64,000 bases of DNA from REEB95 sp035934995. Lineage in GTDB: Bacteria; Pseudomonadota; Alphaproteobacteria; ATCC43930; CGMCC-115725. The stretch is from contig DASYXI010000031.1 of the NCBI GenBank assembly GCA_035934995.1, forward strand, positions 12,986-76,985, in the 5' to 3' direction. How positions within the stretch are numbered: the stretch's first letter is position 1; each line of letters begins with the position of its first letter. Below the pieces are notes generated by a model that was not told where the DNA came from, made no database searches, and was given only the letters and a program-made list of their open reading frames with translations. Of the stretch, positions 50,382 to 58,670 are shown piece by piece. The translations under genes were made by a program, and so were the position numbers.

Positions 50382-51730
50382 ACCAACGGAGCCTCGCCGA
50401 AATTCTCGTTCGGCAATTTCCGGAAGCCGAATGGCGGACGCACATCGATGGCGCCGACGACGTTCAGTTGGGCGGCACGCTCGACGATTGGGAATTCTGG
50501 GCGCGGCCCAATCAGCTTCCGCCGCAGGGCGATTGGCGCGTCTGGCTGCTCCTGGCCGGCCGCGGCTTCGGCAAGACGCGCAGCGGCGCCGAATTCGTCC
50601 GCGCCCGCGTCGAAGCCGGCTTGGCGTCGCGCATCGCGCTGGTCGGCCCGACGGCATCGGACGTCCGCGACGTGATGATCGAGGGCGAAAGCGGCTTGCT
50701 CGCCGTCGCGCGCGAAGACTGTCGACCATTCTATGAACCTTCGAAGCGCCGGCTCACCTGGCCCAACGGCGCGATGGCCTTGGCGTTTTCGGCCGACGAA
50801 CCGGAACGCCTGCGCGGTCCGCAGCACGATCTCGCCTGGTGCGACGAGCTCGCTTCGTGGCGCTATGCCGCCGCGTGGGACAATCTGCTGCTCGGCTTGC
50901 GCCTGGGCGCCGATCCGCGCGCCGTGGTGACGACGACGCCGAAGCCGACGAAGCTGATCCACGATTTACTTGCGTCGCCCGGCACGGTCGTGACCCGCGG
51001 CTCGACGTTCGACAACGCCCTCAATCTGGCGCCGGCGTTTTTGGAGTCCGTCGTGCGCCGCTATCGCGGCACGCGGCTCGGCCGCCAGGAGCTCGAGGCC
51101 GAATTGTTGGAGGATTTACCGGGCGCGCTGTGGTCGCGCGACGCCATCGAAGCCGCGCGCGCCAACGCCGCGCCCGACCTCGCGCGCATCGTCGTCGCTA
51201 TCGATCCGGCCGTGTCGTCGGGCGAAGGCGCCGATGAAACCGGCATCGTCGTCGCCGGCTTGGCGCACGACGGCCAGATCTATGTGCTCGACGATCTGTC
51301 GGGCCGCCTGAGTCCGCGCGCCTGGGCGCTGAAGGCCATCGCCGCGTACAGGAAATTCGCCGCTGACCGCATCGTCGCCGAGGTCAACAATGGCGGCGAC
51401 ATGGTCGAAGCCACATTGCGCTCGGTGGCAGGCGACGCGCCGTTCCGCGCGGTACGTGCGTCGCGCGGCAAGGCGGTGCGCGCCGAGCCGGTCGCTTCGT
51501 TGTACGAGCAGGGCAGGGTGCATCACGTCGGCGGCTTCGCCGCGCTGGAGGATCAATTGTGCGGCTTCACTGCCGGTTTCGACCGCGCCGCGGCGGGCGC
51601 GTCGCCCGACCGGCTCGATGCGCTGGTCTGGGCGGTGACCGACTTGATGGGCAACCGCGACGCCGCGATCCTCGATTACTACCGCCGCCTCAGCGAAGGC
51701 GGCGTTTTGTCCGCCGCCGGACAAAATTAA
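50378..51730 (+). CDS. Phage terminase large subunit / GTA-like DNA packaging protein
   Basis: A 450-residue ATPase-nuclease. The N-terminal Walker A LLLAGRGFGKTRSG (residues 57-70) and Walker-B-like DLAWCDELASW are followed by the motif III TTTPKPT. The C-terminal nuclease has VVAIDPAVSSGEGADETG with the catalytic Asp. The sequence type 'WR-WLLLAGRGFGKT' is the kind used both in temperate phages and in alphaproteobacterial gene-transfer agents. GTG start overlaps the small-subunit stop. It drives DNA into the prohead. Confidence 0.93.
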   Translation: MNQRSLAEILVRQFPEAEWRTHIDGADDVQLGGTLDDWEFWARPNQLPPQGDWRVWLLLAGRGFGKTRSGAEFVRARVEAGLASRIALVGPTASDVRDVMIEGESGLLAVAREDCRPFYEPSKRRLTWPNGAMALAFSADEPERLRGPQHDLAWCDELASWRYAAAWDNLLLGLRLGADPRAVVTTTPKPTKLIHDLLASPGTVVTRGSTFDNALNLAPAFLESVVRRYRGTRLGRQELEAELLEDLPGALWSRDAIEAARANAAPDLARIVVAIDPAVSSGEGADETGIVVAGLAHDGQIYVLDDLSGRLSPRAWALKAIAAYRKFAADRIVAEVNNGGDMVEATLRSVAGDAPFRAVRASRGKAVRAEPVASLYEQGRVHHVGGFAALEDQLCGFTAGFDRAAAGASPDRLDALVWAVTDLMGNRDAAILDYYRRLSEGGVLSAAGQN

Positions 51731-51810
51731 TTGCGGGCCTGTTATCGGCAGGTACAATAATTCCCGATCGAGCCGCCGGAAGAGCGGCCGGAGTGGAATC
51801 GGGGGGAGCC

Positions 51811-52026
51811 GTGCGCTGTTATTTCATGCGGGACGGCCATATCGCGGCCGTCGAATTGTTGAGTGACGCGTCGGACGCGGCGGCGATCGCGCAGGCCCTG
51901 GTGCTGTTCAAGGAACGCCAGGACAAGTACGCCAGCTTCGAGATCTGGGACCGCGCGCGCTTCGTCTACCGGTTTCCCGCGGACGACGACACGACGAGCG
52001 GCGACAAGCCGAAACCGGCTGCCTGA
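51811..52026 (+). CDS. Conserved small protein of unknown function
   Basis: A 71-residue protein (RCYFMRDGHIAAVELLSDAS..., FKERQDKYASFEIWDRARFV). The pattern is familiar from short alphaproteobacterial proteins of unknown function. GTG 51811 was chosen because GGGGGGAG lies directly upstream. It sits between the terminase and the two reverse-strand TPR genes, so it need not be phage-derived. No function is proposed. Confidence 0.6.
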   Translation: MRCYFMRDGHIAAVELLSDASDAAAIAQALVLFKERQDKYASFEIWDRARFVYRFPADDDTTSGDKPKPAA

Positions 52027-52053
52027 CGGATCGCCGTCAGGACGACCGCCTGC

Positions 52054-52644
52054 TCATTGCGGCAGATTGGGATCGAGCTGTCGCGCCCGCGCAATATCGG
52101 CGGCGCCCCCGGCGGCATCGCCGGTCTGCTGTTTCGAGATGCCGCGGATGTCGTACGACAGCGCGTCGTTCGGATTGAGCAGGATGGCCCGATTGCAATC
52201 CTGGATCGCAAGATCGAATCGATCCTCTGAGAAATAAGCCAGGGCGCGTCCGCCCCAGGCGCCGCCGTCGTTCGGATTGAGTTGGATGGCGCGGTTATAG
52301 TCCGCTTCGGATAGATCGTAGCGACGCTTCCCGCCGTAGAGATCGCCGCGCAGCTTGATGGCGATCGCGTAGGTCGGATCGAGCCGGATCGCCTGGCTTA
52401 AATCGCCGATCGCGAGGTCGACTTGGCCCGTGCGGTTGTAGCCGGTGGCGCGATTGGTGAACACACGCGCTAAATTCTGGTCGGTTTCGCCGCCCGACTG
52501 GATGATGGCGGTGCAGGCGCCGATGACCAGATCGGGACTGCCGTGCGCGCATTGTTGCCAATTCGCGTCTCGGCTCTGCGCCAGCGCGCTTGCGGCGAGC
52601 ACGAGGCCAAACGACAGGACGACGCTGAACAGTTTCCCCTGCAT
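52054..52644 (-). CDS. Secreted TPR protein, copy 1
   Basis: A 196-residue protein with a signal peptide (MQGKLFSVVLSFGLVLAASALA) and at least three TPR units: RVFTNRATGYNRTGQVDLAI, AIAIKLRGDLYGGKRRYDLS and GAWGGRALAYFSEDRFDLAI. It lies on the reverse strand inside the phage head module. Its start and signal peptide resemble those of the next gene, indicating duplication. Function unknown; probably a protein-protein scaffold in the periplasm. Confidence 0.8.
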   Translation of the reverse strand: MQGKLFSVVLSFGLVLAASALAQSRDANWQQCAHGSPDLVIGACTAIIQSGGETDQNLARVFTNRATGYNRTGQVDLAIGDLSQAIRLDPTYAIAIKLRGDLYGGKRRYDLSEADYNRAIQLNPNDGGAWGGRALAYFSEDRFDLAIQDCNRAILLNPNDALSYDIRGISKQQTGDAAGGAADIARARQLDPNLPQ

Positions 52645-52666
52645 GTGAGCCTCCCCAGGCTGTTTC

Positions 52667-53497
52667 TTACGGCTCGCTCACGCCCCACTTGGTGAAAACG
52701 GCGGCGATGTCGGGCGAAAGCTTCGTGGCCTCCGCGATGTCGGCGTCGCCGCCTTCCTTGTCGCCCAGCATGTGCTTGGCGATACCCTGACCATAGAGCA
52801 GCGTGTCGCCGCCGGGCTCCTGCTCCAACGCCTGATGGTAGTTGGCGAGGGCGGCGGCGGGCTGCTTCATCTTGAGATAGACCAAACCGCGATTGCTGTA
52901 CGCCTCGGCGTCCTTGGCGTTGAGCTTGATCGCCTGGTTACAGTCGGCCATCGCCTCTTGCAGCTTGCCGACGATGGCGCGCGCGAGACAGCGCATCGTG
53001 AAGCCCTCGGCTTCGCCCGGTTGCAGCCGGACGGTCTGGCCGAAATCCTCGATGGCGCGGTCGTACCGGTCCTGCACGAAGTCGATCATGCCCTTGCCCG
53101 AGTACGCGACCGCCGGTTGCGCGTGCAGCCGGATCGCGGCGTCGAAATCGGGCCCGGCATAGTCGAAATCGCCGTTCTGGAGATAGGCGTTGCCGCGGCC
53201 GATATAGAGGATGCCGTCGCCGGGATTGAGCTGGAGCGCCTGCGTGAAATCCGCGATGGCCTTGTCGTATTGGCCTGCCGCCGAATAGGCGCCGCCGCGG
53301 TTATAGAGCGCGGCGTTGAGAGTCTTGTTGGTCCCGCCGCCCGCCTGGATGACCGCCGAACAGGCGGCGATCTTCACATCGGGCGCCGCGGTGTTGCTGG
53401 CGCACTGGTGCCGATTGTCGTCGTTCTTCTGCGCCAGCGCCGGTGCCGTCAGCACCACGCCGAACGCCACCGCGATCGTGAACAGTTTCCCCCGCAC
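52667..53497 (-). CDS. Secreted TPR protein, copy 2
   Basis: A 276-residue TPR protein with a signal peptide (VRGKLFTIAVAFGVVLTAPALA) nearly identical in pattern to that of the gene at 52054. It has about five TPR repeats, e.g. AALYNRGGAYSAAGQYDKAI, GILYIGRGNAYLQNGDFDYA and AEAYSNRGLVYLKMKQPAAA. GTG 53497 was preferred over the in-frame ATG at 53575 because it places the signal peptide at the N-terminus and has GGGGGG upstream. Both TPR genes interrupt the phage module between terminase and portal. Confidence 0.8.
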   Translation of the reverse strand: MRGKLFTIAVAFGVVLTAPALAQKNDDNRHQCASNTAAPDVKIAACSAVIQAGGGTNKTLNAALYNRGGAYSAAGQYDKAIADFTQALQLNPGDGILYIGRGNAYLQNGDFDYAGPDFDAAIRLHAQPAVAYSGKGMIDFVQDRYDRAIEDFGQTVRLQPGEAEGFTMRCLARAIVGKLQEAMADCNQAIKLNAKDAEAYSNRGLVYLKMKQPAAALANYHQALEQEPGGDTLLYGQGIAKHMLGDKEGGDADIAEATKLSPDIAAVFTKWGVSEP

Positions 53498-53573
53498 GCG
53501 TGCCCCCCAAGCCGTGCGGAAAGTATAGACCGGGCCGCCAAACGCGGCCAGCCAGCCATCGGACACCGACCGC

Positions 53574-55313
53574 ATGACCGACTCTCAACCCATCGCGACG
53601 CCGATCGCCGAAGGCATCGTCGCCCGCGCGGCGCGCGCGCTCGGCTATGTCGTCACCGGCGACGCCGGCGGCTGGTTCGGGCCCTTGGCGCCGATGCCGC
53701 CGCAGGCGCCGGCCGACATCGCCGGCCGGCAGTTCGACTTTCCGTCCGGCTACAATCTCGTCACCCGGCCGCGCGCATATGAGGGCACGTCCTTCGCGGA
53801 ATTGCGGGCGTTGGCGGATTCCTACGACCTCATCCGCCTCGTCATCGAAAGCCGCAAGGACCAGCTCGAACGGCTATCGTGGACCGTCCGCCCGCGCGAG
53901 CCCGGCCGTGCGAAATCCGATCCGCGCATCGACGCGATCACCGCGCTGTTCGCCTGTCCCGACGGCGTCCATCCGTGGCCGACCTGGCTGCGTTTGGTGC
54001 TGGAGGATTTGCTGGTGATCGACGCGCCGGCGCTTTATCTGCGGCGCACGCGCGACGGCAAGCTGTGCGCGCTCGAGCCGCTCGACGGCGCCACCATCAA
54101 GCGCGTCATCGACGATTGGGGCCGCACGCCGCGGCATCCCGAGACCGCCTATCAGCAGGTGCTCAAGGGCCTGCCGGCGGTCGATTACACCACCGACGAG
54201 CTCCTCTACCTGCCGCGCAATCCGCGCGTGCATAAGGTGTACGGTTTCTCGCCCGTCGAGCAGGTGCAGATGACGGTCAACGTCGCGCTGCGCCGGCAGA
54301 TTTGGACGCTGCAATATTACACGGAAGGCAATATTCCCGAGGCGCTGATCGGGGTGCCCGACGCCTGGACGCCGGATCAGATCCGTCAGTTCCAGGGCTA
54401 CTGGGACAGTCTGCACGAAGGCAACACGGCGCAGCGCCGCCACGCCAAGTTCGTGCCCGGCGGCGTCGCCAAGACCTTCATCCCGACGCGCGAGCCGGCG
54501 CTCAAGGACCCGTTCGACGAATGGCTGGCGCGGGTCGTCTGCTACGCCTTCTCGGTTTCGCCGCAGCCCTTCGTGCAACAGCTCAATCGCGCGACGGCCG
54601 AAACCGCGCAAGACACGGCGCTCGCCGAAGGCCTGCTGCCGCTGAAGAATTGGGTGAAACAGCTCTGCGACCGCGTCATCGCGCGCGAGTTCGCGGCACC
54701 CGATCTCGAGTTCGTCTGGCGCGACGACGCGCCGAGCGATCCGGCCAAGGTCGCGTCGGTCGCGGTCGATTACGTCAAGGCCGGCATCAAGTCGGTCGAC
54801 GAAGTGCGCGCCGAGCTGGGTCTCGATCCGCTACCCGGCGGTGATCACGCGCTTTCACCGGTGTCGCCGAAGCAAGCGTTCGTCCGCTTCAATCCGAACC
54901 ACTACGGCCCGGGTCCGCAAGGCGGCCAATTCGCGCCGGCCGGCGCGGGCGCGGGCGCGGGCGGTGGCGCATCCGACTCCGGCAACACGCAGCCGCATGC
55001 GCAGACCGCGCAGGAAATTCTCCTCGGTCGGGTGCCGCTGTTGCTTGACGAGCCGCCGGTCGAGATTCCACCGCCGCTGCCGGAGTATCCGGCCGATCCG
55101 ACCAAGCCGCCGGGCCCCGGATTTGAATGGAAGGGCAAGAACCCGGAGCCTGGCAGCCGCGAAGGCAGCTGGTACAATAAGCAAACCAACCAGGCATTGC
55201 GCCCCGACCTGGAACATCCGCCGGGGATAGAGCCGCACTGGGATTACGAAGCGCCGGACGGAAAGTCGTACCGTTGGTACCCCGATGGCCGCGTCGAGTT
55301 GAAAGTGAAATGA
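53574..55313 (+). CDS. Phage portal protein with C-terminal polymorphic-toxin-like domain
   Basis: A 579-residue protein. Residues 1 to about 425 are an HK97-type portal: SFAELRALADSYDLIRLVIE, the DAPALYLRRTRDGKL strand, and NPRVHKVYGFSPVEQVQMTV. A linker follows with FNPNHYGPGPQGGQF (439-453), glycine-rich and proline-rich stretches. Residues 508-579 match the polymorphic toxin type 37 pattern as I remember it: PTKPPGPGFEWKGK, GSREGSWYNKQTNQ, LRPDLEHPPGIEPHWDYEAP and YRWYPDGRVELK. The last four residues overlap the next gene's start (ATGA). The portal role is secure; the toxin role is an inference. Confidence 0.85.
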   Translation: MTDSQPIATPIAEGIVARAARALGYVVTGDAGGWFGPLAPMPPQAPADIAGRQFDFPSGYNLVTRPRAYEGTSFAELRALADSYDLIRLVIESRKDQLERLSWTVRPREPGRAKSDPRIDAITALFACPDGVHPWPTWLRLVLEDLLVIDAPALYLRRTRDGKLCALEPLDGATIKRVIDDWGRTPRHPETAYQQVLKGLPAVDYTTDELLYLPRNPRVHKVYGFSPVEQVQMTVNVALRRQIWTLQYYTEGNIPEALIGVPDAWTPDQIRQFQGYWDSLHEGNTAQRRHAKFVPGGVAKTFIPTREPALKDPFDEWLARVVCYAFSVSPQPFVQQLNRATAETAQDTALAEGLLPLKNWVKQLCDRVIAREFAAPDLEFVWRDDAPSDPAKVASVAVDYVKAGIKSVDEVRAELGLDPLPGGDHALSPVSPKQAFVRFNPNHYGPGPQGGQFAPAGAGAGAGGGASDSGNTQPHAQTAQEILLGRVPLLLDEPPVEIPPPLPEYPADPTKPPGPGFEWKGKNPEPGSREGSWYNKQTNQALRPDLEHPPGIEPHWDYEAPDGKSYRWYPDGRVELKVK

Positions 55314-55921
55314 GCATGCCGATGACAACCGCGTCCAAAACCGTCGTGCTCAAGGAATTGCCGCTGGGTCAGGCGGGGCTCGACTTTGTTCGTTCCAACA
55401 TCGAGAACGAGACCAGCTTCTTGCAGGACGTTCTGCGGTATTCCTTCCACGGCGGCAGCGCCTTCGCCGTGGTGCCGGAAACCGTCGATCTGAAGCGGGC
55501 GCTCGACTTCGACCCCGCTTTTGGCATCAGCACGAAGTGGCCGGATGCGTGGCTGATCAATCGCATGATCGCCCGCTGCCGCGCCAATCCGCAAAGCGTC
55601 CTCGTGTTCGACGAGCCGTGGGGTGGGCGGCGTGGCGATCCGGCCGTCATGCGGCGCACCGCGCCGAGATTCTTTCACGGGAACTTCGTCGACCACTTCG
55701 TGACCGCCGACAACGCCAGCGCGCAGACGATCGACACGGCCATGCGCGCCGGTGGCGGCTTCCTGTTCATCGCCGCGTTCGTCGAATATCCGTTTACGGC
55801 CGGTGAAATGGATGCTGACGGCGCGATCGACGATGCGCTGATGCGGAAGCTCGCCGAGAACGTGCGCGAGCTCTACGTCTCGGCGTACGACCAAGAAGGC
55901 TACGTCGTCTGGCAGCGCTAG
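55310..55921 (+). CDS. Candidate immunity protein for the portal-fused toxin
   Basis: A 203-residue protein whose ATG overlaps the portal stop codon (ATGA), so translation is coupled to the toxin-bearing gene. It has no signal peptide or membrane segment. Recognisable features are a C-terminal half with FLFIAAFVEYPFTA and DALMRKLAENVRELYVSAYD, and an aspartate/phenylalanine-rich middle. I recognise no family. The immunity role is inferred only from its position and overlap, which fit toxin-immunity pairs. It could be a structural head protein instead. Confidence 0.5.
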   Translation: MSMPMTTASKTVVLKELPLGQAGLDFVRSNIENETSFLQDVLRYSFHGGSAFAVVPETVDLKRALDFDPAFGISTKWPDAWLINRMIARCRANPQSVLVFDEPWGGRRGDPAVMRRTAPRFFHGNFVDHFVTADNASAQTIDTAMRAGGGFLFIAAFVEYPFTAGEMDADGAIDDALMRKLAENVRELYVSAYDQEGYVVWQR

Positions 55922-55989
55922 CGAACCGTTCGACTTGATCCAACCTCCAGGGCGCCTTCGGGCGCCCTTTTCATTTGCGGAGAAGAGAC

Positions 55990-56802
55990 ATGCGAATTTT
56001 CGTGCCCCTCGAAAAGCATGACGAGGAAAAGCGCCTCGCCATCGGCTACGCCTCGACGCCGACGCTCGACAGCCAGGGCGAGATCGTCAAGCGCGAGGCG
56101 GTCGAGGCCGCGCTGCCGGATTACATGCGCTTCGCCAACGTGCGCGAGATGCATCGGCCCTCGGCCGTCGGCGTCGCGCAGGAAGCCGGCGTCGACGCGC
56201 GCGGCCTGCACATCGCCGCCAAGGTGGTCGACGACGACGCCTGGGAGAAAGTGAAGCAGGGCGTCTACAAGGGCTTTTCCATCGGCGGCCGCGTCACATC
56301 GCGCGATCCCAACGACGCGCGCGTGATCACGGGCTTGGAGCTCACCGAGATCAGCCTGGTCGACCGGCCGGCCAATCCCGAAGCCATCATCGATGTCTAC
56401 AAGCTCGATCTCGCCAAGGCCGGCCGCCGCAACAGCGCCGCCGATCTTGACCGTATTCAGCAGATTCACGACACATCGGTCGAGCTCGGCGCCAGCTGCG
56501 CCCACGCGCCGGCCGCGACCGAGCCCGGCGCCGACGATCCGGCGAAAGCCGCGCGCGGCGATCTCGCGAAACATGCGAGCCTCGCCGAGCGCCTCGACGC
56601 GCTGGCGCGCGAAGTCGCGGCGCAACGCACGCTCCTGACCAAGCTTGCCGCCGCGCCGGCGCCGCCCAAATACGCCGTTGCCGCTCGCGTCGTGGATAAA
56701 TCCGAGGACGGTGTCGCCAAGCGCGCCGACGACGAGCCCAAGACCGCGCTCGATGCCATCCGCAAATCGCACCGCCATCCGATCCGCGTCGGCTTTTTCT
56801 AA
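55990..56802 (+). CDS. Prohead protease (HK97/U35-like)
   Basis: A 270-residue capsid maturation protease. GYASTPTLDSQGEIVKREAV leads the S78/U35 fold; the catalytic His is in REMHRPSAVG and the Ser in KGFSIGGRV. The C-terminal third is charged and helical (DLAKHASLAERLDALAREVA), perhaps a scaffold-like region as in HK97-family fusions. ATG 55990 follows GGAGAAGAGAC. It lies between the portal/immunity pair and the major capsid gene, the canonical order. Confidence 0.88.
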   Translation: MRIFVPLEKHDEEKRLAIGYASTPTLDSQGEIVKREAVEAALPDYMRFANVREMHRPSAVGVAQEAGVDARGLHIAAKVVDDDAWEKVKQGVYKGFSIGGRVTSRDPNDARVITGLELTEISLVDRPANPEAIIDVYKLDLAKAGRRNSAADLDRIQQIHDTSVELGASCAHAPAATEPGADDPAKAARGDLAKHASLAERLDALAREVAAQRTLLTKLAAAPAPPKYAVAARVVDKSEDGVAKRADDEPKTALDAIRKSHRHPIRVGFF

Positions 56803-56810
56803 AAACTTCT

Positions 56811-56954
56811 CACCACGAAGACACGAAGAGCACGGAGTTTTCTCGTCATCGCGAGACCGCGCAGCGGTCGTGGCGATCCAGGCACTGGATTGCTTCGCCC
56901 CTTCGGGGCTCGCAATGACGCGTCGTCTCCGTGTCCTTCGCGTCTCCGTGGTGA
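56811..56954. repeat. Compound dispersed repeat, copy 5
   Basis: Left arm CACCACGAAGACACGAAGAG (56811-56837), palindromic core (56844-56920, CGTCATCGCGAGACCGCGCA...) and right arm (56926-56954). This complete copy lies between protease and capsid genes, i.e. inside the phage structural operon, and is 9 bases after the protease stop. Confidence 0.82.
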
Positions 56955-56985
56955 AAATTTTCCTCTCACCCCCAGGAGTAATTCG

Positions 56986-58491
56986 ATGACCCTCAACACG
57001 CATGAGACCTTGGCCGCCTTCAAGGCGGCGCAGAAATCGCCGATCGACGATCCCGTTTTCGCCGGCCTGCTGGCGAAAAGCACCTTCGCCGAAAGCGGCT
57101 CGCCCACGTCCGGCCTCACCTTCTACGACCTCGAGCCCGGCGCGAAGATGCTGGTGCCGGTGCTGACGCCGCTCCGCAACGACGTGCCGCGCGCCACCGG
57201 CAAGGGCGGCATTCAGGCCAATTGGAAGGCGATCACCGGCCTCAACACCGCGTCGGTCCGCGCCGGCATCTCGCCGGGCAATCGCGGCGGCGTCATCGCC
57301 GTGACGACACAGGATTACAACGCGGTCTACAAGGGCATCGGCCTCGAAGCCAACGTCGATTTCGAAGCGGTCTATGCCGGCCAGGGCTTCGACGATCTGC
57401 GCGCCGTCGCCGCGCAAACGCTGCTGGAATCGCTGATGCTCCAGGAAGAGCAGATCATCCTCGGCGGCAACGGCTCGCTGGCATTGGGCACCACGCCGAC
57501 GCCGTCGTTGACGGCTTCAAGCGCGGGCGGCTCGCTCGCCACCGGCACCCTGTCGGTGATCGCCGTCGCGTTGACGTTCGACGGCTATTTGAACAGCGCG
57601 GTTGCCGGCGGTATTCCCGCCGCGGTGACGCGCACCAACGCCGACAGCTCGTCCGACACGTTCGGCGGCGGCTCGGCGCGGAAATCTTCGAACGCCACCG
57701 TCTCGGTGACCGGTCCGACCGGCTCGGTCGCGGCCACCGTCGCGTCCGTGCGCGGCGCCGTCGGCTATGCCTGGTTCTGGGGGTCTTCCGGTTCGGAAAC
57801 CCTGGGCGCCATCACCACGATCAACTCGGTCGCGATCGCGGCGGCGGCATCCGGCACGCAAGCCGCCAGCACGCGGCCCAGCGCCGACAACAGCGTCAAC
57901 GCGCTGGTGTTCGATGGCTTGCTGACCCAGTGCTTCAAGTCGTCGCTCAACGCCTATTACGCGGCGCAGCCGACCGGCACGGCGGGAACGGGCACGCCGC
58001 TCACGGCCGACAGCGAAGGCGGCATCGTCGAATTCGACGCCGCGCTCAAATCCTTCTGGGATAACTACCGGCTTTCTCCCACGGCGATCTATGTGTCGTC
58101 GCAGGAGATGCTCAACATTCACAAGAAGATCCTGCAAGGCGGCACCAACACCGCCGCGCGCTTCGTCTTCGCGGCCGATCAGGGCGCCGTCCTCGGCGGC
58201 GTCATGGTGCGGAGTTACCTGAACAAGTTCAGCATGGCGGGCGCCACCGAAATTCCGATCCGGCTCCATCCCAACATGCCGGCGGGCACGGTGCTGTTCT
58301 TCACCAAGAATCTCCCCTATCCGCTGTCGAACGTGCCGAACACGGTGCAGATCCGCACCCGGCGCGACTACTACCAGGTCGAATGGCCGCTGCGCGCGCG
58401 GCGCTACGAATACGGCGTCTACGCCGACGAGGTCTTGCAGAACTACGCGCCCTTCGCCTTCGGCGCGATCAGCAACATCGGCAACGGCTGA
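56986..58491 (+). CDS. Phage major capsid protein with a large inserted domain
   Basis: A 501-residue HK97-fold capsid protein. The first 160 residues are E-loop/spine-type (TLAAFKAAQKSPIDDPVFAG, LLESLMLQEEQIILGGNGS), and the A-domain resumes at about residue 300 (NALVFDGLLTQCFKSS) through to the C-terminal YLNKFSMAGATEIPIRLHPN, RTRRDYYQVEW. Residues about 165-305 are a Ser/Gly/Ala/Thr-rich beta-type insertion (SVTGPTGSVAATVASVRGAV), perhaps an Ig-like surface domain. ATG 56986 follows AGGAG at 7 bases. The usual HK97 capsid is about 280-390 residues. Confidence 0.85.
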   Translation: MTLNTHETLAAFKAAQKSPIDDPVFAGLLAKSTFAESGSPTSGLTFYDLEPGAKMLVPVLTPLRNDVPRATGKGGIQANWKAITGLNTASVRAGISPGNRGGVIAVTTQDYNAVYKGIGLEANVDFEAVYAGQGFDDLRAVAAQTLLESLMLQEEQIILGGNGSLALGTTPTPSLTASSAGGSLATGTLSVIAVALTFDGYLNSAVAGGIPAAVTRTNADSSSDTFGGGSARKSSNATVSVTGPTGSVAATVASVRGAVGYAWFWGSSGSETLGAITTINSVAIAAAASGTQAASTRPSADNSVNALVFDGLLTQCFKSSLNAYYAAQPTGTAGTGTPLTADSEGGIVEFDAALKSFWDNYRLSPTAIYVSSQEMLNIHKKILQGGTNTAARFVFAADQGAVLGGVMVRSYLNKFSMAGATEIPIRLHPNMPAGTVLFFTKNLPYPLSNVPNTVQIRTRRDYYQVEWPLRARRYEYGVYADEVLQNYAPFAFGAISNIGNG

Positions 58492-58667
58492 TGCCGTCCG
58501 CGAAGTCCAAATCCTCGCCGCGCACGCTGCGGCTGCGCGCGCCGGCGGGCTGCACTTCGGTGTCGCTCGCCGGCCGCGAATTCGCGGTCAAGAACGGCAT
58601 CGTCGCCGTGCCGGCGGAGCTCGCGGCGATCCTCGTGCACGCGCACGGCTTCGCCTACGAGGACTAA
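58491..58667 (+). CDS. Small phage protein of unknown function
   Basis: A 58-residue protein (KSSPRTLRLRAPAGCTSVSL, AAILVHAHGFAYED). ATG 58491 overlaps the capsid stop. Its position matches the short 'hypothetical' proteins often found between capsid and connector genes in alphaproteobacterial phages. No function is assigned. Confidence 0.6.
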   Translation: MPSAKSKSSPRTLRLRAPAGCTSVSLAGREFAVKNGIVAVPAELAAILVHAHGFAYED

Positions 58668-58670
58668 GCG

